Shown: positions 1 through 12,452 of the stretch, piece after piece
Layout of the letters: each line of letters begins with the position of its first letter
How positions within the stretch are numbered: position 1 is the stretch's first letter
NCBI RefSeq assembly: GCF_037038585.1
Contig: NC_092526.1
Coordinates: forward strand, 5,418,001-5,482,000
Direction of reading: 5' to 3'
Length of the DNA stretch: 64,000 nucleotides
Source of the DNA: Patagioenas fasciata
Taxonomy: Eukaryota > Chordata > Aves > Columbiformes > Columbidae
The notes under the pieces: generated by a model
The model's database searches: none
The model's input: the letters and a program-made list of their open reading frames with translations, nothing else
What the model was told of the DNA's origin: nothing
Made by a program: the position numbers and the translations under genes

Positions 1-690
1 CACTGGGCAAGAATAAGACACCTGCTTATTGCATTGTAAGATATTTTCATATTGCCCTGTTGAGTACATTATGAATAATGGCTTTTGATAAATTTCTCCA
101 GCGTTATTCAAGGAAAAATTGTTGTCTTCATCAGTAAAGGCAAAAGAAATATTTTTCTCTTTTTCCTTTAGCCCACATCTCATATTTCTGTGGTTGCTAT
201 AGAAAGCTATTACTGGAACTCATAACTAATAAGTTTTCTTCTCCATCACCAAATAACTCTCTAATACCCAGTATTCCTAGGTGTTTGGTTTAGATATTGC
301 TCTCCATGATCTCTTTTCTTCCTTTTTTTCAACTTGTAAAAGGGCCACGGTTTTCATTTCTCTCCAGATACCTCCTACCTACAAAATTTCTAAATTTAAT
401 GTAATCCCTTCATTGTCAAGCAACAGTCACCAATATATACAGCAAATCACTTCTGCTTGTTGTGCTTTTGTTTTCTTACACGGCAGTGTTTCCGATGAGC
501 ACTGAGTGTTCATGGTTCCTACTGTAGGGGACAAGGACCAGCTTTGGTTGCCTGACGTGTTCAGGTGGATTGAGTTATGCAGGTGGGAAATCTTTGCATT
601 CATCTTCCACAGCAGCAGGGATGCTGTTTGACTTTGCTGGGCCAGCGGGAGCCAGGATGGGAATGGGAAGTGGGGTGGGCAGGAAGAGCT

Positions 691-741
691 AAAAAAACCC
701 AACCAACCAACCTACCAGCCAAACAAAAAAACCAAACAAAA
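691..741 (+). repeat. A/C-rich (CCAA)-type simple repeat
   Basis: AAAAAAACCCAACCAACCAA followed by CCTACCAGCC and AAACAAAAAAACCAAACAAA. Low complexity with degenerate CCAA and CAAA units. Confidence 0.7.
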
Positions 742-1309
742 TAACTGGCAAAGCATAGAATTAGTGTTTTTTTCCATTTTCAGACAAAATAGCCGTGGCA
801 GCAGCCTTGCTTCTGAAAAGCAGATGTAACGTGGGTGACGGGGAAAGGGTGAACTTAAAAGTCTGGAGAGCAGCTCTTGCGAAACACACAGTGCCCGTTT
901 GCACGGGTGACTGGGAAAGCTGGAGTTTTGCCTGGGGCAGCAGAGCCCCTCCAGTCTGACCGTGTGGAGGGATGATTCAGGAAAGCTGCTTTGCCGTCAG
1001 TGTCAGGTACGTGCAGCAGATGATGCGTAATCTGACGATGCATCATTTATGCTATTGTCCTATGAGGGTTATGAATTCCATAATGTAAAAAGCACTGTAT
1101 GACACACATCTACTTTTTTTTCCACATGCTTTAGTGGAATACAGGAATAAAGACGTACTAAAAGCAGAAATGTTAGCTCAGTTATAGCCCGTCACAAGAC
1201 TTTTATATATCAAACAAAAAAGATTCATACTTTTAATTACACAGAGTGAAACACAGTAGTAAGCTCAAAGACTTCTTTTTTATCTTAATGCTTAAATGTT
1301 AAGCTAGAT

Positions 1310-1324
1310 AAAAAAAAAAAAAAA
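1310..1324 (+). repeat. poly(A) run
   Basis: Fifteen consecutive A bases after AAGCTAGAT. Nothing recognisable is attached to it. Confidence 0.85.
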
Positions 1325-4300
1325 GGATGCATGAATAAATGATAAATTGTTGATTACTTTGAAAGCTTATTTGAAATTTGTGTACTGCATTACCGACAGT
1401 GAGTGTCCTGAACTGGCCTAATGGATATAACTTACTGTAGAAAATACCACCACAACATGTATATTTACCTGAGAGTGAAAAGGGAGGAGGGGTTGAGGTT
1501 CAAAGTACTGAAGTAATTCTGTCCACATGAAAAGAAAACCATTACATAATCTGTTACAAGAAGTGTATGAGATTTTTCAAGGAGGAACAGTGAGGGGAAC
1601 AAATAAGTCTGAATTCAGCCATTAAATCTACCCTGGACTTAAAGAATGCATACAAAAAATAAGACCTTGCTTTCCCTTTGTTAGGAATTTCAGTGTAGCA
1701 TAAATCTATGTTTAGTTAGTTCCCCCACTCCTTGCTTTCATTTCTACCGAACATTTCATTTGTACAGATGCATGCTCGCACGCCACCATATGTACACTTA
1801 TTCCGCACCATGCCTGAAATTGGTGTAACAAATGGCAGAGCATGGGTTTAATGGTTTGACTTCAAAATTGTACCTATTCTTCATGCATTGTGCATTCACT
1901 CACTTCAAAAACGGAGCTGCTACCCTTGATCAGTCCTTTTTCTTCAAGTTGTCATCATGTCTTCTTCAATCTGTCCTAGTGTTCTTGCTCAGGTGTTGGC
2001 ATTTATAGGCTCCTGGCAAGCTCACAAATCCGCTCTCTACCACCCAGCGGGATGAGCATTGTCTTCAGCAGCGGAGGGCAATGCAGGCAGGCAACAGCAC
2101 GGTCCTTCTTTCTGCCACCCGTGGACGGGTCAGGTGTTTCTGAGAGTTAACACACCGAGGAGTGGGATGTGAAGCTGGCATCTGAATTTCTGTTTGCTTT
2201 TCTAACTCTCTCTGCTGTTTGATTAGAAAATCAGGGTTAGTCACTTCCCTTGGGAAACGTCGCTCTTCTCCAAGGAAATTGCTGTGCTCTGGAAGTTGAC
2301 ATGAATATTGGCTTGTGATGCCCTGCTGGGGATGTAGATATTGGGTAAAGTGGAAAAGGCTTTTGTGCATTGCACGGAAAAGCCAGAGGAACATACCACT
2401 GCAGCCCTTGCCCTCCACAGCTAATTTACAGAGCCATGCAAGCACCAAAATCAGCTGATCTTCAAGAAAGCTTGGACAAATGGAGAATATTTGATCCACT
2501 GATGCCTATTTTTCACTAGACTGATTTCATGCTAGACCTCTCCTGGAGAAACTGGGAAATGAGGGGGGCAACCGAAGGCAATGTCTGGAAATTTTAGCAC
2601 GAAACCAACATCCAGTGGAAGAGCAGGACCATGACCCATAGTTATTGCCCCATCCGCATCCCCCTTGAGTGACCTTGCCACTGTCAGTCCGGATACATCC
2701 GTGCTACCGCCTTAGCGGGTTGTGTGCTTCCTATCAAGGCTCTGCAAAATTAGGAAGGCAGTTTTGCTTCTGTCTTGAACAGATGTAATTAAGATGCTTT
2801 TTGCATCTGATGCCTCTCTGCGTGACGAACACAAACCTCATTTCCTGGATTGTCCCCTCGCTTCTTCCCGTGCCATCCACCTCTGCTTGTGCTGGCTGCA
2901 GTCCGCACTGCACAGGGAAGCACAACATATGCTCTGTCATCAGAAGCACCTCCCCTCCAAAATTTGGGATGGATGGGTGGCCACCCACAGTATGACAAAT
3001 GACAGAACGCAGTGGGGAGAACAACACATGCCAAAATCTCCCGAGGTCTGGGTGTGCTCCTGGTGGATTTTGCTGCTGGGCCAGACCTGGTTCCTCCATG
3101 TGGTCACTCCCCCAGGGAAAAATGCAGTGGGGCTTTGTCTTCACAAAACTCAGATGAACCTCAAAGCTGAGGGTTTCACCTTGCGCCTCACCACCTCCTT
3201 GGACAGGAACACACGCTTCTTCCTGAGGTGGTAACGAGGAACGTGGATCCCAGGAAAATGGGATCATGGTGCTGAATGCCAGGGCTGATGTCCTGCAGCC
3301 CTTGGAAGGAGGCCAGTGCGTCTCTTGAATCTGAATTTAAGGCTCTAGGCTGCCAGGATTTTGTTTAATAGATCTGATTCTCTATGCACTGGACCAGATC
3401 TTACACTTTGAGCGTAACACTCAAGCTGCTGACAACAGGGTTCAGTGAGCTGAACCTGCATGATCAGACTGCCCGGTATGTACAGCCTGAGCTCAGGCAG
3501 CAGGCTGGGCTTTAAAGGAAGGAAATCTCATATTTATTCATGACTTAATTATAAGAGATCATGCTTTTGAGCCTGTTTGGAATATACATGAAAACAAATA
3601 TATAGATAAAGCTGTCATTCCTCACATCAGCTCTATGCTTCTAAACAAAACGTAGCAGTTGCAAGTGTTCTTGATAGAGTGATTTAATCCATCGCTGGGG
3701 TCAGACCCTTCTTTGCCTCTACAGGAATCTGGAGTGTGGTGCTACAGGTTTGAATCCTGAACACCAAACAAGAGACCACGTGAAAAGCAAAAATCCCTCA
3801 CTGAATTTTGTTCAAGCCTTGTTTGAACACAAACCTCCCTGTGCTCTGGGTTTTATTCATTAAAATAAAGCACACAAACTAACTCTCACCTGCTATTATT
3901 AATCATAAGCATTTGCTCTGGAAAACAAATATACTTGGGCTTTCAGAACAAATCAATTCAGAGAAAGGGAATATTTTGGCTGTCATGGCAGCCCAGAAGA
4001 GGGTAAAAACAAACATCTTTGCTGCTGCTAGTTCGCAGCTGACTCTGAGATGGACTGTCGGTGATGTGTGATGCTATTTTTAAACAGCAATTGTTTAATC
4101 ACTTCTGTTCCCCTGGGCTGAGACTAAAAATGATGCCTCCAGAGCACTTTGTCTACAAGCAGGTAGAAATAATTCGATCACATCCTTTATGGCTGCAGAG
4201 GAGATGGAGCTGTATCAAGTATCGGCAACACGTTTCAGGAAGAATCTAAATATTGAGCAGAAGTGAGAGTGTGTTGATCATGACATCTAAGTGGCATAAT

Positions 4301-5378
4301 GTCACCAAGTGATCTGCTATGAAACATACCATAATCTCCAACAGAAAAGGGAATAGCTCTCTTTAAACTCTGTATTCTTTCCTGCTGCAGAGTTAACTCT
4401 TGCAGCTCATGTACCCACTTTACATGACAGGCATAGATTATTCTGAAGGACTTATGTAATTTTACACAAGCATTTCAAGTGTGGCTATTTCTGAATTTGT
4501 TTATTGGACTCGCTGTTGTTTTGTAATAGTTGACAGCTCTATTGTGAACTTCTACGAGGGAAAGCACAATTAAATACAGATGGACTTGCCAGGAAGACAA
4601 CGTGACAGTGTCTCACCAACAAGATCTGAACCGCAGCCTCCTCACAATTCATTAAAAAAAAACAAAGGGTTTTTGTATCTGGACTTTTACAGCGTACCTG
4701 GATCTTACTTGTAATACAGAAACAATTCCTATTATTACCGTTAGAAGCCGTGACTCCTGCAGAAAAACATTCCTGTCAGCAAACTGGAGATATTTCCTCG
4801 GTCAAACTGTGATGTAACTCTGTAAATCAGCAGCATTATGCAAGCGAGAAACTTGACCTAATAGGTAGAGCAAACACTTAAACCTCCAGCACAGAGTAAT
4901 AACCCGGCCTCAGAGATGTCAATGGGAATTTTAGTATTGACTTCCATAGGGCCGGGATCTCACCCACATCTGCATAGATGATTAATGGCTTCCCTGCCTT
5001 TCAATATCCTCTCTGGCTAACAATAAATTATCTTTGCCAGTGATTACTTTTAAGATGTAGCTCATAAAAATGCTTGTGAAAAGCAAATAGTTTTGCCTTT
5101 GGGACAGACTATATTAAAGTAAGTGTTGGATATTTCTGAAATCTTCCCCAGATGGATTGCCATAGGGTACTGTAACATCTTCCTGCCTTCATTTCAAATA
5201 ATCCCAGCCGCTCATCCTACTATAGCATTGTCTTTGTAGATTTTTTCAGGAAGAAGGAATTAAGCTTTTTATCAAAGTGCATTTAATATGAGTGTTTTGC
5301 CTCTTGCCCTGTTTATGGTTTTGAAGAGATACTCATGTTTACTTCGAGAAAAGATACAAATATGGTCCCTGGCATCAG

Positions 5379-5477
5379 GTTTGTTGTTGTTGGGTTTTTT
5401 CAATTGTTGGTTTGGTTTGGGTTGGGTTTTTTTTTGTGGTTTCATGTGTGTGTGTGTTTGCTTTTTGTTTGTGTTTT
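5379..5477 (-). repeat. T/G-rich tract with short (TG)n
   Basis: GTTTGTTGTTGTTGGGTTTT, GGTTTGGTTTGGGTTGGG, a T run, then a short TG dinucleotide run around 5445-5457 and TTTTTGTTTGTG. On the minus strand this is the same A/C-rich class as the tracts at 691, 32258, 44526 and 57015. Confidence 0.7.
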
Positions 5478-7348
5478 CACGCACATATACCCCTAAGAAA
5501 TACTGTTCAGTACAAGTTGATGGGGGAAATCTGTTATTGTAATTTTATTTTCATTGTCTTAAAGTATTGGCCAAGTGCCAGCCTCGGCATGTACAGTGCT
5601 ACAAAGAAAAAGACTTACTGATAAAGAAGTAAGTTAGTTCTGATTTTGAAAGCTACAGGATCCCTTCATTAAATATCTTCCTGCGGGTCACTGGCTGTTT
5701 AACACTTCTTTCTGTCAGCTAAGTCATTCCCATTCCTGCCTCTCCTTCCCTTTTTTCTTAATTTCAATGAGCTTTTAAGATCAGCTGGAGAAGGCGTCTA
5801 GCAGGCCCGCTACTCCCAACTGGTCCAGCTGCCAGCAAGTTTCTCTTTACTGTTCATTCTCTGGGTTACCCTTTCTGTCTTTTCTTGCTCCCTGTATCAT
5901 TTACTCACTCTCCTTCAGTATCTCCCGCATTCTTATTCAGAGAAGGGCACCGGGTCAGTGCTGTACACAAGGCTTCTGCATGTATTAAGATAGATGGAGT
6001 GTAAACCGCAATGTAAGTGATGTCTTCTCGGCTTGTACGTTTCGATATCACCTGCCCTCTTCTGCTGCTGTTCCAGTGTTGAACGAAAGTTTTGAAGCCC
6101 TTGAAGTTATTTTGCACACATAACTGGCATTGGATATTACCTAATATTGAGTGCCCTTTTATTTCTGTGTGAGCACACAGCCTGCTGCTGCTTTCTCTTT
6201 AGACAGGCATGTAGCACACGGCCATGAAAGGGCTTCTCTGGTTATTGAAGTGATATGAACCGATATGAACCAGGATCACTGGAACAAGGGATCAGTTTGT
6301 CATACCGGTCTTTCAGCTCTCTACTCATCTCCTTTTCCTCCATTACCACTGCCTGTATCCTCAGGCCAGGTAAAGAACACGGCAGAATTTGTACTGTCCG
6401 GAGGAGCAAGATACCCACCCTTTAGGGAGTAAGGAAGAGGGGAAGAGGAGCAAATCACCATTTTGAATTATGATCACATTTTTCAAGAGGAATTTATCTA
6501 AAGCCCTAAGCAGTGATTGGGAAACTCATACCCATGAAGACCTACCTAGCAATTCACTTAAGGAACCTTCTTCCAGAACTCCTCAGGGTTTGCTCCAGAG
6601 AAGGGAAATAAGCCATGTCCAAGTGAACACAAGTCCTTCCTTGCCAGGGGAGGCTACCAGCAAATGAGTTGGGCTTCAAACCCAGCAGAGTCAAAGCCAT
6701 TCTATGCAAAGAGTCACTTCTCAGTTTTAGGACAGGGATTAAACGTAACAACCAGGACCATGTTATTCTCCATTGTGCGCTCGCACAGATAGCAGATCTA
6801 CCTGCTTCTGCTATAAGGAAGAAGAGTTACATAGAGATGAATGCAATCTTTGTTTAGAAGTTGAATTTGAATTTTCAATACCTTGTTGTTTCACTCAGCG
6901 CCGTTCATTGTATTTTCTCATTTCGAACTCTCCTTCTTCTCCATGTAGCAATTTCTGAGTTTCATTGTTATTCTGTCTATTGACATGAAAGAGTAAATGC
7001 TGTGATTCCCTAACAGCAGTAACCGAATAAGCCTGGGGGAGTTAACCCCTCGGAGGGTTTCAGTTCCATTGTGCAACATGTTTCACACCCACTGCACCTC
7101 CTGAACTTCTTTGGTTTTATATCACAGTTCATTTCCCCCCTCTCCCCTGGGGACTTTTCTTTGTCCCTTCTGCCACCTTCCCTCTTCGTGCTCTGTAAGT
7201 GCATTTATGCAGATGCAAGATGTTTCAAAGTTAGGCAGGTATTTGACAAGGAGTTATATGACACCCCCAAGGTCACATCCGTGAAGTTTCATTAGCTATG
7301 AAGCGCAATTTTTAATATAATGTCAATCAGCACATAAAAGGACAATAT

Positions 7349-7428
7349 GCAGGACGTTTCAAAAAGATGGACCCAATTTCAAAGAGAGATTACTTTAAAA
7401 TTGGGTCCGTCTTTTTGAAACACCCTGT
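7349..7428. mobile_element. 80-bp palindromic MITE with mariner-like termini
   Basis: The two halves are inverted repeats. The left arm contains GTTTCAAAAAGATGGACCC and the right arm is its near-perfect complement ending in CACCCTG. Over 31 aligned positions only four differ, all transitions. A further 4 bp pair on the loop side, leaving an 8-nt loop (AGAGATTA). Read as RNA, two of the four differences become G-U pairs. The right end CAGGGTG followed by TA (left flank TG, one transition from TA) fits Tc1/mariner-type termini and a TA target duplication. There is no transposase, so it is a non-autonomous miniature element or a solo end-to-end deletion product. Its layout matches mammalian MADE1, an 80-bp mariner-derived palindrome. 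The family name in birds is not assigned here. Confidence 0.75.
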
Positions 7429-8123
7429 ATTTTAATGTCCAGCCAAAGATAAGTGGAAGGCAGTTATAAAAAAGAGAATATTAACATAACTTTAAAATTC
7501 CTACTTTTAAAGTACACGTCATAATTAACTCATTTTTTTCTTGTCAAATAGGAAATATGAGTTTATGTCAATTCTCTTATTTTGAGAACTTTATCATTGG
7601 AAGTTACAGTATCTTTCTGCACTTCCTATTCCTATAAACCTTTAATTCTTTGTTAATGCTGTTGTAAAAGTGACTATTCTGCTTTTTTAAATACATCATA
7701 ACTCTGAAGGAAGACAATTTGTCAATTTAAATAGCCACACTTCAATATGTTGTATTTAGAATTAACTGAAGTCTTAACTCCCCTCTACACTATAAAATAT
7801 AGTGTAAAGAGTGATTTGCATTAGACCTACATCAGCCACTGTAGTTTTCCTTTGTGAGCTGTATCTCGACTGGGAGGAAGCTGTTTGCTTTTAAGATTTT
7901 AGGCTTCTTTTTCCCCAAGATTGAAAGATTTTCCGTTTTATGCGTAGTTTAAAAGAACTATTTGAGCAGTAGCCTATGGGGGGCACTCAAGGACCGCAAA
8001 CAGCTCCTGCTCCTCCCAACCCAAACCGTGTGCTGCTTCGGAATGGGGCAGACCCGGGGGCTCATTTTCCCATTACCTTTCTATATAGAGAACAAAAAGG
8101 AGTAAAATCAACTAAAACTTTTC

Positions 8124-8146
8124 TTTTTTTTTTTTTTTTTTTTTTT
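8124..8146 (+). repeat. poly(T), 23 bases
   Basis: Uninterrupted T run, or poly(A) on the minus strand. No recognisable retroposed body precedes it on either strand. Confidence 0.9.
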
Positions 8147-11100
8147 GTCGCAGTCTTCCTATTCCCTGATGAAAGACAAAGTGATATTAAAAGATGCATT
8201 TAAATGACATTCAGAGCCTGATTGTGCTAAAAGCGTAAAAGCACGGTGAGCTTGTCTGCATTTTTAAAATTCTAAACAAGGTACCTTGTACATTATGTTT
8301 CAATGGTAGATACTATTATTATTCGCCTACTGAGTTTGTGGGATTGCTTTAAACTTTAATGACAGTCGCACACTCTGGTCTTGATTTTATGGAGCGGAGC
8401 AATTATTTATTCAAATTACTTTTGAAAATATTAATTCTTTTTGCCGTGAAGGAAAATTTTGCCTACTGTTGTAGTTGTGGATGTTTGCCACAGCAGTCAT
8501 TTGGACTGCTACCGGAACGCCTTTATCTGATGGCAAAAACCTTGTACCAGATGTTCCTTTATTTGATCTGTTTTATGATTAATCAGATTTAGCCCAAAAC
8601 CAGAAGGAAACCCCCGCTATGGCACAATTTGCTTTGAAGCAGGGGAGGGGAGGCTCATTTAGTCTTTAAAATGCTGCAGTGCAGACCCCTAAGTTTTTGT
8701 TCCAATGGATTCTGGAGGAAGATATGGTAAAAGTGAATATAATAGCTGTCGGCAGGGTAATTTTCCAAATATCTTGAACCAGTAAATACAAGTAATTTCT
8801 CCTAAAGGAGACGTTAAAGGAAGTTTGGGTAGTAAACAGTTCTGCACACAAGCTCTCGCGCCCGGCCAGGCGGCACTGACGCCGCTGCAAAGCAAGAGGT
8901 TGATACGATGCACCAGTAGCCATAGGGCAAAACCCCGGCTAAGTGGGAAAAATGCAGCTTTTCTGTAGAATAAAAAGTTGTACCGGAAGGAAAGTGTTTG
9001 CACAGGCTTCTTCAGTCGTGCACATGCCCAACGTTTGTTAAGAAGGAGAAATTTTATGAGTATATAAAACTGATGAATCTGGCAATGTGGAGGTGCGTTT
9101 GGGATGGAAGGGGAGCGCTTCCCCTGAGGAAAGCACCTGCTATACAAAATCAGGAAATAATGCAAAGTGATATCATTGCTTTGCTCCAAACTGAGATATT
9201 TTTTGCATGTGGAGCTGATATAGAACAGATGGCAGTAATGTTATTTTTTAAATAATAAATGCATTTATTATAATTGATCTTATTGTCATAAGGAGAAGTG
9301 ATTTATGTATTTCCACGGCATGTAAGATAACCATGAGCTTCCCAGGTTTCTCAGCAGAGACACCTCTACTTGTGTGCTATATCAGCTTTTTCTTCCTGAT
9401 ATGCTGCATGATAGTGAACACACAATTGATATATGTCATACTGGAATCAATTTACAATAATTATTAAGTGGCACAAATTCTCTTTCACTTCAGTACCATC
9501 AGATGTAAGTCCTAAAAAAACACTTGTTTTTTTGTAAATATTACTTCTAGTCTCTGTGCTTCTGGCAAATGGCAAATATATGCTCCTGGAGAGCAGTAAA
9601 ATATGGAAACCTAATAGAAGATTGTGGAAATGGATAATGACTTCTGTGGAATGACATTATGCATTATGTATTATTATTATTTTAATCATTCACTATCACT
9701 AAGAAAAGTCCGACTAGGCTATTCCTGATGCTGTCTTTAGGAAATAAAGGAGGTAGATAAAGCTCTACACTTTACTTCACAACATTTACGGGATGAAATT
9801 GAAAATTTCATAAATTAGTTGCATTGATATCTAATAAAAAAAAGATGAGTTCTCCCCTTGGGCAATTTTCCTGTAGATTCCTGAACAGGTCCTGTGTGAA
9901 TGTTACAAACCATGAAATTAATCCAAAGTTACTATTGGTAGGATCGGTTACCTCTGGCACCCCTTGTAGTACTGTAGAGGTACTTCAGTGTCCAAATCTC
10001 AACCATTTCAGTAACTGGACCTTCAGGACTAATGATGTAGAATGTATACATTTGTGCTTAACTTCGAGCATGTGCTCAAGGGTATTTGTGAGATGACCTC
10101 ATGATGCCCATGGTCTGCAAAATCACATTTTATTAAACAAAGGTAACTTTGTTACGGCCCTTAGAGCTACAGAGTAATTTGAGCTGGTTAATAAGCTCTG
10201 TGGTCTTGACGCAAATTTCACCATGGCAGTTTGAGACAGATTTAACCAGGTAATTTTCTCTCTTTTTTCTGTGATTAATATTTTTTTTCTCAGCATTGGC
10301 CATAAACATTTTTTTTTTGACAAGTAGTTTCTGCTACAATTAATGGAAATAAATTTGACCTCTCCTTACACGTTGGTGCAGCACCTCTGACTGCAGCAAG
10401 GTATCAGATGAGAAAGCTGGCCTGTTTTATAGAAGCAACTTAATATATTGGTTAATAAAATAATTTGAAAGTTACTTTTGAAAGATTTTTTTTTTTCTCA
10501 GAATAGTCCTTTAAACAGGCTTCAAAACGTGATGAGTCCTTTTCTGTTCTAATGACTTTTATGACCCTATTTTTATGAGAAGCAAACATTGCAATCAGAA
10601 TTAAGATCTCCCATTTATGTCTTTGCTAAAGCATATTGAGTTAACTGCAAAATGTCACTTGTCCCAAGCAGATGTCTGGGTACCAGAAGCTGACATTCAG
10701 CTGCCGTGTCTGTAACAGACTTGTGTCAGTTCATTGCATTTCCCCTGAACTGGCGTATGGTCCAGCACCACCTCTCAAGTATTTACAAGCAAAATGATAC
10801 AGCTGAATTTCTTTACCATAGTCAGAAGGCGGAGATTAGGAATAGCTCAACATCTTGGTTTCCAGGTTTAGGACTTTGGGTTTTGTTTGCCCCATTTATT
10901 GTTGCAGTTGTGAGACAGATCTTCGCACTGATCCATTTTCATGTGTTTTTCAAATACCTCGCAGTCTATGTATTAAAGCCATGCCAAAGCATCTCGAATG
11001 CCAGGCAGCAGTTTCCACCCGTGGCACTTGGTATGCAAATATACACATTACAGCTCACACATGAAGAACTTTTCCAGCAGCTGTCGAAGATGCACATTCA

Positions 11101-11229
11101 GAAAGTCTTTAATAATGAAACCACTGTTGCACTGCAGTAATGAAAAATTCCTTTAGGGATGTTTCCTCCAGGAGGGACAGCTTGTAATGCAAACCCCTGA
11201 ATTCACATTACGGTGGGGTTTTTTTGTTC

Positions 11230-11242
11230 TTTTTTTTTTTTT
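11230..11242 (+). repeat. poly(T) run in a pyrimidine-rich stretch
   Basis: A T run preceded by TTTTTTGTTC and followed by a C/T-rich stretch with TTCCTTCCTTC at about 11282-11294. It forms the left shoulder of the GC-rich patch. Confidence 0.75.
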
Positions 11243-11309
11243 AATCTTTGGTCTTTCTTCCCTTCTTGGTCCTCTCAAATATTTCCTTCCTTCTTTCTGC
11301 TCCTGTGTC

Positions 11310-11580
11310 AGCTGCTGCCTGGCAACTTTTCTCTATCTGGTGGGACAGGGCAGGGCACCCAACTGCCTTCAGACCGGCTGCCAGCACCATCCCCTAGCAA
11401 CCCGGCCGGGCGCCCGCCATGCTCTCCAAAGGGCTGCACACATCGACAGAACCTTGGGACCTCCCGCCCCGCATCCAGAATGTCCCTTAACTCACCCCCT
11501 GTCACATTGGGCAGTGGGGGGAACCATCGATGTGACTGTCCCTCCCCCCCTATGTGCCTACTCGAAGGCCATGGCTGATA
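11310..11580. promoter_or_regulatory. GC-rich, CpG-containing patch with two RFX-like motifs
   Basis: About 270 bp of GC-rich sequence with roughly ten CpGs in otherwise AT-rich flank, 3.6 kb upstream of the LRP1B start codon. The CpG core is CCCGGCCGGGCGCCCGCC at about 11400-11417. Two motifs resemble the RFX X-box (GTTGCC-n-RGCAAC class): GCTGCCTGGCAAC at 11314-11326, and ATCCCCTAGCAAC at 11389-11401, which has the exact CCTAGCAAC half. A possible enhancer or minor upstream promoter; that function is inference. The overlapping open frames are explained by GC content. Confidence 0.35.
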
Positions 11581-12413
11581 TATAACAAATAAGTAATGGC
11601 ACAACCCAACTTTCAGCAATGCAATCAAGGTAGTTTCACAGTCACTAATGTCAGAATTACCTTTGGCTGATAATTAATATTCCTGTGTTGTGTTATACCA
11701 GCGAGTACAAATGATTGGTTCTACTTTGTTTAATTTATCTCAATAAGAGATTTCATAATATTCTATAGCTTGATGAATTAATTTATTTAACCTGTCAGTG
11801 TTAATAACTCTGATTAGGAGGAAGAAGTTATAAAGCAACATAGGAGCAAAGCACAGCATTTTTAACTTTGAATTTTCTATCCAGCAGTACTTACCTTAGT
11901 CTCCTACTTAATTACCTTTTTTTGATTGCAGTGAGGAAAAGATACTTCTACATGCTCAATTCCTTTTTGTCTCTCTCCTCTGTATCCCCTCTCAGTTCAA
12001 CACCCTGATGCTTCTGGCTCAGTTGTTTCCAATGGGAGTAGCTGGAGACTTCAGTAAATATTTGACAGACCGATCTGGTTCCTGATCTGTTTATCTGCCA
12101 CCAGTTCTGCAGCTCTCGACGTTCACCCACCACGCAGAAATGTGAGTGAAGTTGTGTGCACACAAACAACAGCAGGGAGGCTGGAAGTGCATTTTATATG
12201 ACAGGAGATTGCTTAAAGAGTTTGAATTATAATATACATATGGACGTCAGGTTGGTTTCCATCTCTGATCACTCCAGCAAACATTTTTAGGTTTATTCAT
12301 AGCATATGTACATTAAAACGTCCATACAGGTCTTGCCGCTGCCCTTCTTTGAGGTGGAAAGGAGATATGAGAATGCTGGTGACTCCTACATGTTTTTACT
12401 GTACTGTTGAAGT

Positions 12414-12452
12414 CGTCCCATCCCATCATATAGAGACGTCCCATCATCCCAT
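12414..12452 (+). repeat. CGTCCCATC short direct repeats
   Basis: CGTCCCATCCCATCAT and CGTCCCATCATCCCAT lie about 23 bp apart, with four CCCAT units in all. A local degenerate duplication in the 5' flank. Confidence 0.6.

Larger units (their letters stand above)
1..5378. other. 5' intergenic flank, distal part: no gene recognised
   Basis: AT-rich unique sequence apart from simple repeats at 691-741 and 1310-1324. A GC-richer part at 2800-3260 is open in several frames on both strands at once (up to 177 codons on minus, 146 on plus). Frames open together on both strands indicate composition, not coding. No splice-flanked exon or transposon was recognised. Confidence 0.6.
5478..11309. other. 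5' intergenic flank, middle part: no gene recognised
   Basis: Unique AT-rich sequence except for the 80-bp palindromic element (7349-7428) and the poly(T) at 8124. A small CpG-containing spot occurs at about 8853-8885 (CTCGCGCCCGGCCAGGCGGC). The longest open frame, 166 codons on minus at 9189-8689, matches nothing I know and overlaps another minus frame. Confidence 0.6.

Noticed and set aside
2734..3267. 177-codon minus frame with overlapping 146-codon plus frame
   Set aside because: Both strands are open over the same GC-richer stretch, no family is recognised and there are no splice or promoter signals. This fits chance.
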